Positions 10,957 to 23,076 are shown, numbered from the stretch's first letter. The stretch: DNA of 64,000 nucleotides from Diphasiastrum complanatum (GCA_029204225.1 CM055105.1:52092331-52156330), one strand, 5' to 3'. A program made the numbers and translations. The notes: generated from the letters alone by a model not told the origin.

Positions 10957-11965
10957 TGAGAATCAGTCATGATTCCTGAAGGCGAATCCAGCACGACTCT
11001 CTTTCTCAGTTCGGATGGAGTTCAGATGCGACCGTTGGACACTGCCAGCTAAATCGTTCCGACAATCCTCCAGAGTGTAGTCAGTCACTGCTGATCTACG
11101 TTCATAAAATTAATACAACATTCGACTTAATTTTAACAAAAATACAGAATTCAAATAAACAAGAAGAACTCAGACATACAAAATAAACAGCATATGCATT
11201 CGCATTCAAGATCAGACACAATTAGAAAATTGTCTATATTAATTTTTCTTCTGATTTTTTTAAGCACTGCATGCGAGTCCATGCAGTGCGTCGGCGTGAG
11301 AGAGATACTCTTCTCTCGCGGATGTGTGTCTCGCTTACTAGAAGACTTTGGATCTCTATGGATCCTGATCACAGAACTCGTCTCGCACGCAAGCAGACTT
11401 ACTATCTGTATTTTGTCTTGATTGCTTACTAGCATCAGACTTTTGTATATTACACACTGTGTATTCTGTTCTGATATGTGTCAAGTATCATCCAGTAAGT
11501 ATAGTCTCTCTATGTAAACCTAAGATTAGAGTCATTAAACGTCTACAACTAATTAGGGAATTACAAGAGTGGCAGATTAGCCACGACCTAGGGAGTATCT
11601 GCTGATGTCATGCAATCAGATCAGATCTTTGTGCTTCTGGATACTTGTGTGATCTTAGCTGGTACTCTTTTGAGCATGAGGGCAAAGCGAATTTCGTTTT
11701 CACCATTGGTTTCATTTACTTCGTCTGTCTTTCTCTGGACCGCAAAGGAATCTCGTTCGTGCATCTTTCGTGTTCGCAAATCGTTCGTGATCCTCTCCTT
11801 TGACTTTCGTGTTCGCGAACTGTTCGTGATCGTTTTCTTTGACTTTCATGTTTGCGAAACTCTTCGTGTCTCATGTCTCCAAATAATCGAGTTCGCGAAC
11901 ATCTTCGTCAGGTTGAGGGCTGAAAGCTAACAAGGCTTTGTAATGAAAAACATTTTGTTTCTTCA
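10957..11965 (-). repeat. Copia LTR with element sequence on both sides (family A)
   Basis: On the minus strand it starts TGAAGAAACAAAATG after a purine tract (GAGAGAGAGC) and ends GATTCTCA, followed by a primer-binding site. The right side is the end of a copia pol and the left side is a PBS, so it acts as the 3' LTR of one copy and the 5' LTR of another. Boundaries are accurate to within a few bases. Confidence 0.5.
11766..11882. repeat. Three 39-bp tandem repeats inside LTR A
   Basis: Units at 11766-11804, 11805-11843 and 11844-11882 share TTTCGTGTTCGC near their start and CTTTGAC at the end of the first two. The third unit is the most diverged. They carry TTCGCGAAC-type palindromes, so they could be binding sites in the LTR promoter. 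Confidence 0.75.
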
Positions 11966-11989
11966 GCTCTCTCTCAAAGCATGATAATT

Positions 11990-12236
11990 TTACGATCCCA
12001 AGATTGCTCCTTTTCTTCTCAGTCCTTTGTCCAGAGCTTTAGTGAAGATGTCAACAACCATATCTTTCGTTCCTATGAAGGTGATCTGCATTATCTTCTT
12101 TTCAATTAGATCCCTGATCAGGTGATACTTGATAGCAATGTGCTTCGTTCTGGAATGGAACACGGGATCTTTCGTGAGGTGTATTACAGAGGTGTTGTCC
12201 ATCTGCAAGACCAGTGGCTCGTTCCTTGTTTTACCC
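11990..12236 (-). pseudogene. pol: Copia RNase H C-terminal fragment
   Basis: The minus-strand reading contains RNEPLVLQMDNTSVIHL (the third RNase H acidic motif, here MDN), then FHSRTKHIAIKYHLIRD and VVDIFTKALDKGLRR, the standard end of a copia polyprotein. The frame is open to its stop just before LTR A. Its upstream part is missing: element B begins exactly at 12237, so B most likely inserted here. Confidence 0.75.
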
Positions 12237-13008
12237 TGTTGGGAGAGAGAGAGAAACGAATAAATGACGAACAAGACACGAACGAGAAACGAACTCGAAC
12301 AAGAAATGAACGAGTAGCGAACTCGAACAGAAAATGTTTGTGCGCAGCTGAATGAGTTAAATGACTCTCTCCCTAAGCATGACTACGCCTATCAGAATGA
12401 ACAGAACTAATAGTGATTGAAATCATGGTCATTCTAGATTACGTAGCCAAACCTTTAAATGGAAGAAGTGCTAGAAGACTAATTTGTCACGAATTGCAAG
12501 ACAAATTATTTGTCGCGAATGATTCGCAAAGAGCTAGGCAGTGCTCAACTGGTAATTAGTCGTGAATTATTCGTGAAAGATAAGAATAAAAATTAATCGT
12601 TTATTATTGAAAAGAGCAACCGGAACAATCAGACAAAAAGAAGAATAAGCATAGCAATATTGACAGATCTTAAACACAGAATAAACGAACTGTGTCAGAT
12701 TAAGTGTAGCAAGTATACAGGTCAATAATGCGATAGAGCACAAGACAGTAGCGGACAAAACCACATGCCCTACAAAGCTTATTTCTATCTATAATGAGGA
12801 ATATAACCTCCTTTGCTTGTTCTAGACTTGTCTTGCTCTTCTAGCATACACTGCTTCATTGTCATCTCTTAAATACACAGATGGTATCTACTATATACAA
12901 GATATTATAGGTGTGCAGATATGAAAGTACAGAGTAGATGTGCTATATGTAAGAGATCGTGGGTGGCTGCAGTCATTGTTCAATCTGTTAGCATAGCTGC
13001 AAAGGATG
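12237..13008 (-). repeat. 3' LTR of element B
   Basis: It aligns with 16933-17577 from the (GA)-rich start, through the long CGAAC/CGAAT-rich part, to GCAAAGGATG. It holds about 140 bp near 12812-12945 that the right LTR lacks. The pol-side boundary is approximate because pol is truncated there. Confidence 0.6.
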
Positions 13009-16000
13009 CGTTGTGCTATCAAGCTCACCTCTCGGTTGAGAACCTTGCCCCTGATGTAGTGATATCTTAACTCAATGTGCTTACTCCTAGAATGAAATGT
13101 AGGGTTGGATGATAGAACAATAGCACTTTGATTATCACAAAACAACATTGTAGGGCTGTGCTGATACAGATTGATTTCTGACAACAAATCTCTCAACCAA
13201 AACGCTTCCTTAATAGATTGAGAAGCAGCAATGTATTCTGCTTCAGTAGAAGAAAGTGCAATAGAGGTTTGCTTATGACTGTTCCATGTAATAGGACTGC
13301 CATTGAAGAAGAATGTAAATCTAGATGTGGATTTACGATGGTCTACATCTCCTCCCCAGCTTGCATCAGAATATCCACTGAGCTGATGAAGATTGTCGTA
13401 GGTGACATCTCCATAACAGATCATGCACTGGTCCCTGGTAGCTCAAATGTATCTTATGAATCGAATAAGAGTCTTCCAATGGGTAACTCCAATATTAGCC
13501 ATGTATTGACTGAGTACATGAGAGATCCGAGTATCGATCAATACATGTATTCTCTCATCTGCTCCTCTTCCTGCTTGGTCTGGAGACATTGGTCCTTTGA
13601 CAAATGCGAGTTTGGATCCATTGGTGAGTGAGCTAATCTACAATTCATCAGATTGTATCTATTAAGAACATTGTGAAGATACCTTTATTGAGTGATGTAA
13701 ATCAGTCGATTTGCTTTGTCTCTATGGATTTGAGTTCCAAGACAGAAGTGAGCTTCGTCCAGATTAGTCATGTCGAATTCTGAGAACAGCATCTGTTTTG
13801 AATCCTTGACCGTATTGGTATTGTTACTGAAGAGCAACGTATCATCAACATACAAGGTGATGATAATGAAGGATTGATGTACTGACTTCAAATAAACATT
13901 GCAATCAGCAATGCTTGGTTTAAATCCTTGTTCAATGAGGAATGTGTTGATCCTCTAAAACCAAGCTCTGGCAGACTGTTTAAAGCCATACAGTGCTTTA
14001 TGGAGTTTACAGACATGATTCTTCATGCCTTCCAGAACGTATCCTTTGGACTGGGTCATGTAGATGTCTTCTTGTATAACTCCATTCAGATAAGCTATTT
14101 GTACATCGAACTGATGTACTTCGAGGTTGGCAGCTGCAACATAAGATAAGAGCATTCGGATCGATGAATGTTTGACGATTGGACTGAAAGTCTCATTGTA
14201 GTTGACATTTGGGATCAAGGTGAATCCTCGTGCTACCAATATTGCCTTCCTTCGATCAATTGCTCTGTTGGCATTGTATTTGATCTTAAAGATCCATTTG
14301 CAATCAATAATATTGTAGCCAATAGGAGCTTTGACTAATGACCATGTCTGCATCTTGATCAGAGAGGAATACTCTCTATCTGTAGCTTCTCTCAAGAGAT
14401 CAGAGTCTGGTTGGCTAAGTGCCTCTTCGACTGTCGTCGGTTCCTGCATTAAAAGACAGACAGACTCAGGAATATACCTTGTGGGCTGTGTGTGCACTCG
14501 GCTTGATCTTCTGGGAGGAGTCGACTGATGAACCACTCCTGGGACTTGTTGCTAGGTAGCAACATCTTCGTCTGATTCGCTGTTTTGAAGTGAGTCGACA
14601 ATAGACATGCTTGAGCTAGAGGCTCGAACTGTCATGTCAATGGTAGGCGATGAAAACTCTTCTTGAGTAACTTCCTTGCCTTTGAGGTCGATGAACTGAT
14701 CCCCAGCTATACAAAATTTGCTGGGTATCAGGATCGTACAGCTTATAAGTGTTATCAGACAAGGTATATCCAATCAAGATGGTCTTGAGACCTTGGAAGT
14801 CCAATTTCTTCCTCGTGTCTTTTGGGATGTAGGCATAGGCAATGCACCCAAACACTTTTAGGTTCTTCGAAGAAGGCTTAAAGCTTGTCCACACCTCATG
14901 GGGTGTCTTGTCTGAGAGAGCTTTGGTTGAACATCTATTCTCGATGTAAGCTGCAGTGGAAACAGTTTCAACCCAAAACTTCTTGGGCAACGATGCGTGC
15001 GCTAGCATACACTTAGCAGATTCGACTAGAGTTCAATTCTTCCTCTCAGCTAAGCCATTAGACTAAGGATTGTAAGGAGTGATGAACTAATGCTCAATGC
15101 CTTCGCTTTGGCAGTACTCCTTGAGCTCGACAAAGATATATTCTCCACCGTTGTCTGATCTCAAGGCCTTAATCGTCCTTCCAGTCTCCTTTTCTGCACA
15201 CTCCTTGAAGATTCTGAAGCAGTTGAAGGCTTCTGATTTCTTCTTTATGAAATACACCATCGTTCTTCTTGAAAATTCATCAATAAAGGTTATAAAATAC
15301 TTGGCATCCTTCAATGAAGGATTTTTCATCGGCCCACAGATATCTGAATGTACAACATCTAGCAATCCACTAGCAACATGCTGATGGCTTGATTTAAATG
15401 GCTTCCTGGTCTGTTTACCAATTAGACAATCTTGACAGACAGGTAGCTCGACTGATTCGCGAGGATAGTCAAGATCAAGAACAATAGATTGTCTAGACAT
15501 TTGTTGTATAGAAACATAATTTAAATGACCAAGTCTATAATGCCAAAGTAAACCTTTATTTGATTGAATTGAAAAACTGAGAGCTTGACTAGAGGCAAAA
15601 TAACAATGACTTAATTTATACAAGTATCCACGTCTCTTTTTTAGTGCTAGGATCTTGTTTGTCCTATCAACCACTTTACATTGATCACATTTGAATTCTA
15701 CTCTGTGTTCTAGATTTGTGATTCTGCTTACAAAGAGCAGATTTGTGGATAACTTAGGTACATACAAAACTTTGGAGAGTAGCTTAGATTGATCATTTGC
15801 AAATCATAATCTTACAGTGCCTTCACCTTTAATAGCTTGTGTGCTATTGTCACCAAGGTGGACGAATTTCTAGGTACTGTAAGACGTATAGGACTCAAAA
15901 CAGCCTATTAGGCTAGTCATGTGCTGAGTGGTTCTGAAGTCCAGGAACCAGGAACTATCACCAGATGCTCCTTGATGGTTGGTCATGAAGGCATCATGAC

Positions 16001-16780
16001 CAGCTTCTTGAATTGGCTGTGGAGCTTCTGCAGCTGCATTTGCCACTTGATTTGACTGTCCTCTGTTGTTGTTCTTCGCTTGAAGTATTCGGCGGTCTTG
16101 AATTTCGTGGTTGTTTCGTTTGTAGTATCTACTAAACAACTTCTTCTTTGTCTGTAGATTCGACTGTTCCTTGTGTTGAGCTAGATTCTGGTCTAGTTTT
16201 GATGGCTTCGGGCCTTTCTTCTTCTTCTGCTTTGTCGTTCCCTTGTTGGAGTACAAGGCGTGAGAATCAGTTGAGGAACTTGAGGCTTCGTTCCTTTGTG
16301 TGTCTTCCTGCAACAACATAGTGGTGACTCTCGAAAGAGTCAATTCTGAATGAGTCACGATGATCATCACCTAGTTGTCGTAAGAACTTGGCAAGTTTGT
16401 AAGCAGTTGCATCATTGCGTCTTGATCGTCTATGACAGATCCGACAATGGCCATTTGTCTCAGTAGGTTCTTGAATTGATTAATGCTGCAGAGAATCACC
16501 ATTCATCATCTTGAGGGAGTAGAATTTCTTTCTGAGATGTAGTTTAGAAGCTATATCTTGAACTTCGTATAGCGTGCTCAATATGTCTCAGACTTCTTTC
16601 GATGTCTGAGCCTTGGATACATGGCCGATCTGTGTATCCGTAATATTGAGGATGATCAGTGTGAAAGGCTTTCCATCCTTCAGCTTTCATCTGGCGATTG
16701 CTGCGTCGTCTGCTTTGGGTTTTCCTTCTGCACCTGTGACAACGTCATACAATTCCTTTGCCATTAGTATAGTTTTCATT
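13009..16780 (-). pseudogene. gag-pol: Copia B Gag-Pol (gag, protease, integrase, RT, RNase H), heavily mutated
   Basis: Read right to left. Gag's end (16370-15950) has a zinc knuckle with its first, second and last cysteines lost (FSRYYKRNNHEIQDR). Protease near 15930 has the active-site DSGA changed to DFRT. Integrase (15767-15000) keeps WHYRLGH, the CQDC pair and the aspartates in HSDICGP and RSDNGGEY; the glutamate region is broken by stops near 15060. RT (14536-13690) keeps FDVQIAYLNG, YGFKQSARAW and LYVDDTLLF. RNase H (13424-13020) keeps YSDASWGGD, SSTEAEY and FCDNQSA, all three acidic motifs. The end of pol is cut before the usual ADIFTK box. Gag's N-terminal part (about 16780-16400) is present but broken. 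Confidence 0.8.
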
Positions 16781-16932
16781 TTAAATTTCTAAGTGATAGG
16801 CGAAACTATTAGTGACTTAAGTATGAAAATCTGATATTGAAAAAATATAGAACAAGAAGACAATTACTCTATCAGCTAGTAGAGTCTTGTATTGTGGAAG
16901 CTAATCAAGCTATGAACATGGCTCTGATACCA

Positions 16933-17577
16933 TGATGGAAGAGAGAGAGAGAGAGAAACGAATAAATGACGAACAAGAGGCGAATGAGAAACGAACTTGA
17001 ACAAGAAACGAACGAGTAGCAAACTTGAACAGAAAATGTTCATGCACAGCGGAATGAGTTAAATGACTCTCTCCCTAAGCATGACTACGTCTATTAGAAT
17101 GAACAGAATAGATAGTGATTGAAATCACGGTCATTCTAGATTACGTAGCTAAACCTTTAAATGGACGAAGCGCTAGAAGAATAATTTGTCGGAAATTGCA
17201 AGACAAATTATTTGTCTTGAATAATTCGCGAAGAGCTAGACAGTGCTTGACTGATAATTAGTCACGAATTATTTGCGGAAGATAAAAATAAAAATTAATC
17301 ATTTATTATCGGAAAGAGCAACTGGAACAATCAGATAGAAAGAAGAATAAGTATAGCAATATTGACAGATCTTAAACGCAAAATAAATGAACTGTGTCAG
17401 ATTAAATATAGCAAGTATACAGATCAATAATGCGATAGAGCACAAGACAATGACGGACAAAACTGCGTGCCCTGCCAAGCTTATTTCTGTCTATAATGAG
17501 GAATATAAAGTGTTGTTTGTAGGAGATCGTGGGTGGTTGCAGTCGTTGTTCAATCTGTTAGCGCAGCTGCAAAGGAT
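16933..17577 (-). repeat. 5' LTR of element B
   Basis: It begins at TGATGGAAGAGAG next to the primer-binding site complement at 16920-16932 and runs to GCAAAGGATG. Compared with the left LTR it has many substitutions and lacks about 140 bp near 17510, so the element is old. Confidence 0.65.
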
Positions 17578-17858
17578 GAGCGTGGAAAAGGGTATGACAT
17601 CACTCGAACACAACCTATGTTCAGCATAGGTCGCTACTCATATTTTTCTTGTTTTACAAGGTTTTGTTTGAGAAAGGTGATTATTTTGAGATGTTTTAGT
17701 AAGAAAATATGTTGAATTTGTAGTTTTGTTTTTTAAAGATTTTTCACAAAAATGACTTGTTTTATTAAAGTTTTTGTATTTTCATTAAGAAGTGTTTTCA
17801 ATTCTCCTAAAAAGTATTTTTTTTTACAAATTTTCAATTGTCTTTGATAATTTTTGAA
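17578..17858 (+). other. AT-rich upstream region of the ParB/methyltransferase-like gene
   Basis: No ORF or repeat was recognised apart from a near-palindromic CCTATGTTCAGCATAGG at 17614-17630, one of five related sites in and around this gene. It may hold the original promoter, but I see no clear TATA box. Confidence 0.3.
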
Positions 17859-19723
17859 ATGTCGAGGATTTCTTTTAAAATGTCGGGGAAACCTCAAGAT
17901 ATTCCACTGAAAGATAAGAAAAAATTCATTTACTACTTCACCAGAGGAGTCAACAACACAAAGCTGTCTGAGTTTTTTATTCATTTAGCTGAGAAGCCTG
18001 ACAGAGGAGACTCACAATTTAAAGTACAAGGAAGATTGCTTGCTGATCAACCAGATGAGGATCAGGAAGAAGATTTTGTGAATATGCTTGTAAAGGAGAC
18101 GGATAAAGATCCGACTTTCACAGGACGAGACCATCAAAGCCCATTTTGATAAAGCTCCAGTTACTTTGGTGTGTAATTATAAAATATATTTTTAATCATG
18201 TTTGTCTACATTTGTTTCATGCTTAGCATAGTTGCTACTAAATATAGAATTATTTAATCTTTTATATGTAAGCCTTTACTCATTATATTTTAAGCCTGAT
18301 TTTTGTTTTTGTCCAAAGCATGAAGCAATACTTAAAAATGGTTCTAGCTGCTATTGCTGAGGGAAAAGATCTGGTCTATTCATTACGGAGTTCAAAAGGT
18401 ATATCTATTGGACCTCGCAAGCCCGCTTCTACCACTGCTCAAGTCGCAAAGCCGGCTTCTGAAAATGTTGAGGATGAAACTGTAGTTGTCCCTCATCCCA
18501 AAAAAAAAGATCTCATAATATTTCTGAGTCTTCTCCCACTAGACCTAATTCACGCCCAAAGACCATGGCTACACATCGCCATAAGTCCATTCCTTCTACT
18601 GAAAGCAAAAAAGTTGCCACCGAACTATCTATATCGCTACCTGGTGCATCCATCCGTCCTTTACAAGACAGCTCTTAGCTTGCCAAATTAAGAGAGGATA
18701 TCCATAAAACAAAAGAAATAAAAGAAACAACTTTAATTTTAGACATAAATTAGTGTGATATGCCACCTGTAGACCCAATAACAGGAGACAGGCCAATGAA
18801 AATTAGAGAACCAAATGAAACACATGTACATAATTTAAAAATAAAATTTGAAGATCATAAAGTGACCATAGTTACTCCCTTGGTTGTTTTGGTTGATCCC
18901 AACAAATGCAACGATGTTGCAAATTTTGATTTTGATTTATTAGATTCATATCATTTTTTTGTTCTAGTGGCATACACAATTTTCAAGCCCAAAAACAATT
19001 ATCTCAAGAGTATTCTCATATTCCAAGCTTTCGAACTATGAGTGTCATTGCATTTGCTGGCCTGACAGTAAAAAAGCGAAATTATTGGCTTGGGACCACA
19101 ATATTGATCAGGACTACCGGATGAAGATGACCGTGATACAAAGAATTTGTTTTTTTCACAAAGAATACATGAGAGTCTCCAAAGCAGGAGATGTGAATCA
19201 ACTCGAGCTGAAAACACTCTGTGCTCAAGAGACAGGCCTGTCTTTTGATTCGAAAAATCCTACGTAGAGTCTTACGAAATACGATAATTTTTTTCAGCTT
19301 GTTTTTCGTAGTGGCTAGGTGATTTGTTTTGCTATGCTCGTCATGGAATCCTCTGGTCATAATATATGCTATAATCCTTTTAAATTGTTTTTATCAAACT
19401 AAAATTTTAAGCTCAATTTTAATACTACCTAAATTCTTTATCGAATGATTTTTTTTTTCTTTGACTTTAGGTGTGGGCCCTTGTTGATAAAATTTTTGAT
19501 AAATGAGAAACTTTTCAAATAAAAGGCCAACCTGCTCAAGGTGACTCAAAGTCCAAAAAAAAAGTTGTGAGCACTCAAACTCTGAAGCCAATCCCTTCTG
19601 AAATGGGAATATCAGAGTGGAAAAATATGCAAGGGATTAGTTCTTCGAGCTAATAATAAGTGTTCTTTCGAGAGTTGCCGATGGTCAACTTTCTCTAGCA
19701 GAAATGAGAAAAGAATTTCAGAG
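17859..19723 (+). pseudogene. 5' exons of a ParB/sulfiredoxin-like gene (decayed)
   Basis: Three exon-like blocks. Exon 1 (17859-18168) starts MSRISFKMSGKPQDIPLK and encodes FIYYFTRGVNNTKLSEFF; it has a frameshift near 18118 and ends at a GT. Exon 2 (18319-about 19310) follows an AG. It has a Ser/Pro/Lys-rich linker broken by an A8 run near 18500, then DPITGDRPMKIREPN, VTPLVVLVDPNKCNDV, a shifted YHFFV...AQKQLSQEY, and LLAWDHNIDQDYRMKMTVIQ with RICFFHKEYMRV. The pattern 'DPxTGxRPxxIR ... VLVDP ... FVxGGxHS ... LLAWDHN' is what I recall from ParB/sulfiredoxin-fold proteins of seedless plants, algae and some animals. The GGxHS box is damaged by a frameshift near 18975. Exon 3 (19471-19723) has VWALVDKIFDK and ADGQLSLAEMRKEFQ and ends at a clean donor AG|GTAATA. 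The gene resumes at 24561. Confidence 0.5.
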
Positions 19724-19800
19724 GTAATAGTCATAACCTAGATATTTATTTTCATGTTACCTTTTCTAATAAAGTGATCTTCATAATTTGGTTGGATTTT
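19724..19800 (+). other. Start of the intron interrupted by retroelement sequence
   Basis: AT-rich intron-like sequence follows the donor at 19724-19725. Near 19800 it changes abruptly to minus-strand copia gag. Intron-like sequence with the same near-palindromic motif resumes about 24390. Confidence 0.4.
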
Positions 19801-19833
19801 TAACAATTATATTTTTTTAAATACGTGCACAAA

Positions 19834-20483
19834 TTACTTGCCTTTGCCTTTGGTGAAGAGAGCTTGGTCATCTCCACCTTGGATGGAAAGCCTATCCATC
19901 CTCTCTTGCATTTGGCTCCTTCTTGATTCCTCGGCCATGAGTGTGCCTTGGAGTTCTTCAAGTATGGGTAGCTTACCCAAAATTGCATATCCCTGAACCA
20001 AATTGTCAAATTCAAAGCTTAGTCCATTCAATATGAGTTGAACAAGCTCTTCATCCTTGATAGGGTCACCTATAAAGGCTAGCTCTTTGTTCAATTCCTT
20101 TACTCCTACAAAAGTATGTGCACTCTCTCCTTTCTTTTGATAGCTTCTATAGATTTGATTCTTCAAAGCTAACATTCTAGTTTGGTTCTTGGATTCATAG
20201 TCCTTTTGCAAAGTCTCCCAAGCATCTTGAGCTGAAGTGCAATCTCCTACCTCTCTTAAGAGTTCATTTGCAACATTCATTTTTATGCAATGTAGTGCAA
20301 CATTGCACCTCTTGATGTATTTGGTTTTTCTTGAGGATGAATAGGTTCACCCTCCTTACCATTTACAATTTCCATCAGATCTTGCATGATCATGATAGAT
20401 TCCATTCTAACTTTCCATATGGAATAGTTAGTTTTGTTGAGCCTTTCATTAGTATCCAAAATATATGCATTTATAGATGCCAT
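19834..20483 (-). pseudogene. gag: Copia gag fragment
   Basis: Minus strand, starting at 20483: MASINAYILDTNERLNKTNY, then SIWKVRMES, the hallmark N-terminal wording of the UBN2-type copia Gag seen in elements D, E and F. A stop and frame change fall near 20283. The second half has ELNKELAFIGDPIKDEELVQ and LILNGLSFEFDNLVQGYAIL. It ends at QALFTKGKGK, just before the zinc knuckle would begin. The remaining pol and both LTRs of this copy are absent. Confidence 0.75.
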
Positions 20484-20869
20484 CTAGTCTCCTAATCAAG
20501 GACTTGACACAAATGAAGGTTACTTCTATTGATTTGATTGAAGGTCTACCTTATCCCACTTCTTAGGGACCTGAAAAGATCAGTAATAGACTTCCTATAA
20601 AGATCTAAGAATGATCTCTAACAAAATCAAATCATAGAATACTAGAAACAATGCACTTGCTTGATTGAAGTAGACAATACTAGTAGAATTGCCCCTCTTT
20701 CTATAAAGAACATTAAAGCTTCCAAATGATCTGATCAAGAGTGAATTTCAGCAACCTAATATACTTCCAAAATCACTTGTAAAAGATCTAAATGGAACTT
20801 AATGAGGATGCAACACAATCTACTATCCAATCACGAGCAAAAAATGATCAAAATTGATGAAAAATTGAT
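20484..20869 (-). other. Probable leader of the copia gag fragment
   Basis: Non-coding and AT-rich, upstream of the gag fragment in its own orientation. No primer-binding site or LTR end is recognisable, because the sequence changes to the E-LTR fragment near 20870. Confidence 0.35.
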
Positions 20870-21120
20870 ATGACCAACTCTCTTGACTTGACCTGAGCTA
20901 CATTAGGAGTGTGTTGCCATGTGGCATCTTGGCCTTCCATGTGTGGAACCCAATTATACACAATATTTACAAAGTTCTACATGGCTAGATTTGCCAAAAT
21001 AGGCTATTTTTCACACGAAAAATGCCACACTGTGATTTTACACGAGATTTCTGACAAGCGAAAAATGTGAAAAAGGCGACACTGCATTTTTCAACGAGAT
21101 TCATGACAGGCAAAAAAGAC

Positions 21121-22415
21121 GACACTGTTGTCAACTACATGTATTTTTGCAGACTGTGTTAAAACACTTGTAATTTTGCAGACTGTATAAAAACACGAGA
21201 AAATTTGCAGAATTGGATTAACAATGGATGAGAATTATAACCGATTAGTCGATTATTAAGAAGGAGAATAATCCACCATTAATGTACTAGAATATGATGA
21301 GATATTGTTTCAGCTCGCGAGGATATGAATGAAATTTTACAAAGATTGCAAGTGCTCAATGAATCGATATTAGAAATCTAAAAATGAAAAACAATGCGAT
21401 ATCGTTTCAACGCGCGCCGTGAGCGTCAATTAAATACGAAAAATGAAAACGTGCATTGAACCGATATCTCAGATATTAAAAAGAGATTAGAAAATCACCT
21501 TTGATTCTATTCACTCTAGTTTCATGTATGTCGTTGCACCTGGCATAGGAAAGTTTTCAAACAACATCCGTATAATTTTTTTTGTAGCCTTGTGCATGTG
21601 CGAGATTGAATTCATTTTTATGCACAGTGGGTTGCATATACACTCCAATGTCCACTGCAATAACAAATTGGCATGTGAGTCAAGATAAACTTCTAACATG
21701 CTAAGTCAAGAAATATAGCAGTAGCTAAATTTTGAAAAAAAAACTGTATTTTGAAACACTGTTATCAACTACATGTATTTTTGCAGACTGTGTTAAAACA
21801 CTTATAATTATGTAGACTGTATAAAAACATGGAAAAATCCACAGAACTGGATTAACAATGGATGAAGATTATAACCGACTAGTCGATTAGTAAGAAGGAG
21901 AATAATCCAACATTAATGTACTAGAATTTGATGAGATATTGTTTCAGCGCACGAGGATATGAATGAAATTTTACAAAGATTGCAAGTGTGCATTGAATTG
22001 ATATTAGAAATTTAAAAATGAAAAACAATGCGACATTGTTTCAACACGCGTCGTGAGCGTCAATTAAATACGAAAAATGAAAATGCGCTTTGAACCAATA
22101 TATCAAATGTTAAAAAGAAATACGAAAATCAGCTTTGATTCTATCCACTCCAGTTTCATGTATGTTGTTGCACCTGGCATAGGAAAGTTTTCAATCAACA
22201 TCCGTATAAGTTTTTTTGCAGCCTTGTGCATGTGCGAGATTGAATTCATTTTAATGCACAGTGGGTTGCATATACGGTTGCTATTTACATATAATGCCAA
22301 AACATATACATTCCAATGTCCACTACAATAACAAATTGGCATGTGAGTCAAGATAAGCTTCTAACATGCTAGATCAAGAATATAGCAGTAGCTAAATTTT
22401 GAAAAAAAAACTTAC
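21121..22415. repeat. Tandem duplication (about 640-660 bp, two units) inside block A
   Basis: Unit 1 (about 21121-21756) and unit 2 (about 21757-22415) both run from AACACTGTT(A/G)TCAACTACATG through the C-LTR end, the ttaat flank and the AGTTTCATGTATGT region to the AAATTTTGAAAAAAAAAC stretch. The homologous block near 47 kb has only one unit. Confidence 0.8.
22103..22351 (-). other. Unidentified minus-strand ORF (82 codons), conserved in block B
   Basis: The reading frame contains MHKAAKKLIRMLIENFPMPG and ATTYMKLEWIESKL. The copy at 47839-48087 differs at one residue (Arg to His), and a shorter version is in the first tandem unit (21511-21699). Conservation may simply reflect recent duplication. 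An AG precedes GCTGCAAAAAAA and a CAG|GTGCAA follows FPMP, so it could be an exon of an old host gene. No family recognised. Confidence 0.25.
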
Positions 22416-22427
22416 TTGTATATGTAT

Positions 22428-23076
22428 TGTGAAAGATTTCAACTAGTTTAGTCAATATTGGTCATAGTTTCATAATTGCGAAATACACAATTGAGGCCAA
22501 TTTTCATATTAGACTTAAAGTTTGGCTTTTCAAAGTTATATTAGTCTAAAAGCATTTGAATAAACACTTTTGAAAAGTGTGAAAAACTATAGAACACGAA
22601 TTTTGGAGAGATAAAATTTGAGTAGTAGATACATTAAATCTAAAAATAGTAGATTTTCATTATGGAGGGAAGCCAAAGTTTGAATTTAGGTTTGGACCTG
22701 TTATAAAAGGATGTAACTCATGGGTAGGGAAGACATACTCTCTCGCTTATCTTATTCATACTTATACATAGTTCTCTTGGTTTCTACTATCCATTGGTGC
22801 ACTATATTTGTGATATCTTGCAATTTTGTGTGTAGAATGCTCATTAAATGTTATTTTTAGATCCACATGTGTAAAATACAGTAGCTTATTGTTTTTGTAT
22901 GGACCGAAACTTCAATTCATATTTTGATAATTGTTTGATCAAGATTTATTAGATTTTGCATCTCATTCGTAGTGTAGATGTTGGTTTTTCTACATTGGCA
23001 AGATTGATGATTTGTTGTCTTTCTATCCAAGATCATTTTATGGTTTTGGATCTTAATTGATCTGGAATTCTTCACA
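22428..23076 (+). repeat. Copia LTR (TGTGAAAGATTTC family) followed by PBS
   Basis: It starts TGTGAAAGATTTC and ends GGAATTCTTCACA. A primer-binding site with one change (TAGTATCAGAGC) follows at 23077, so this is a 5' LTR of a plus-strand element. A TATA-like TTATAAAAGG lies at 22701-22710. Confidence 0.85.
22701..22710 (+). promoter_or_regulatory. TATA-like box in copia LTR
   Basis: TTATAAAAGG lies at the same place in all three full LTRs of this family (8300, 22701, 48439), consistent with the LTR promoter. Confidence 0.5.

Larger units (their letters stand above)
12237..17577 (-). mobile_element. Decayed full-length copia element B
   Basis: A minus-strand copia element with recognisable LTRs at both ends: left (3') LTR about 12237-13008 and right (5') LTR about 16933-17577. 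The primer-binding site is at 16920-16932. Gag, protease, integrase, RT and RNase H occur in copia order. Many stops and frameshifts show it is old. It is related to element C in sequence and LTR type (both LTRs start TGTTGG or TGATGG on the plus strand at the PBS-proximal end). I could not find a convincing target-site duplication. Confidence 0.75.

Noticed and set aside
11610-11930. 106-codon plus-strand ORF inside LTR A
   Set aside because: It runs through the 39-bp repeat array; the apparent protein repeats are a by-product of those repeats.
12237-17577. Target-site duplication for element B
   Set aside because: Sequence left of 12237 (taccc) is not repeated after the right LTR as I placed it; the right boundary is uncertain, so I do not claim one.
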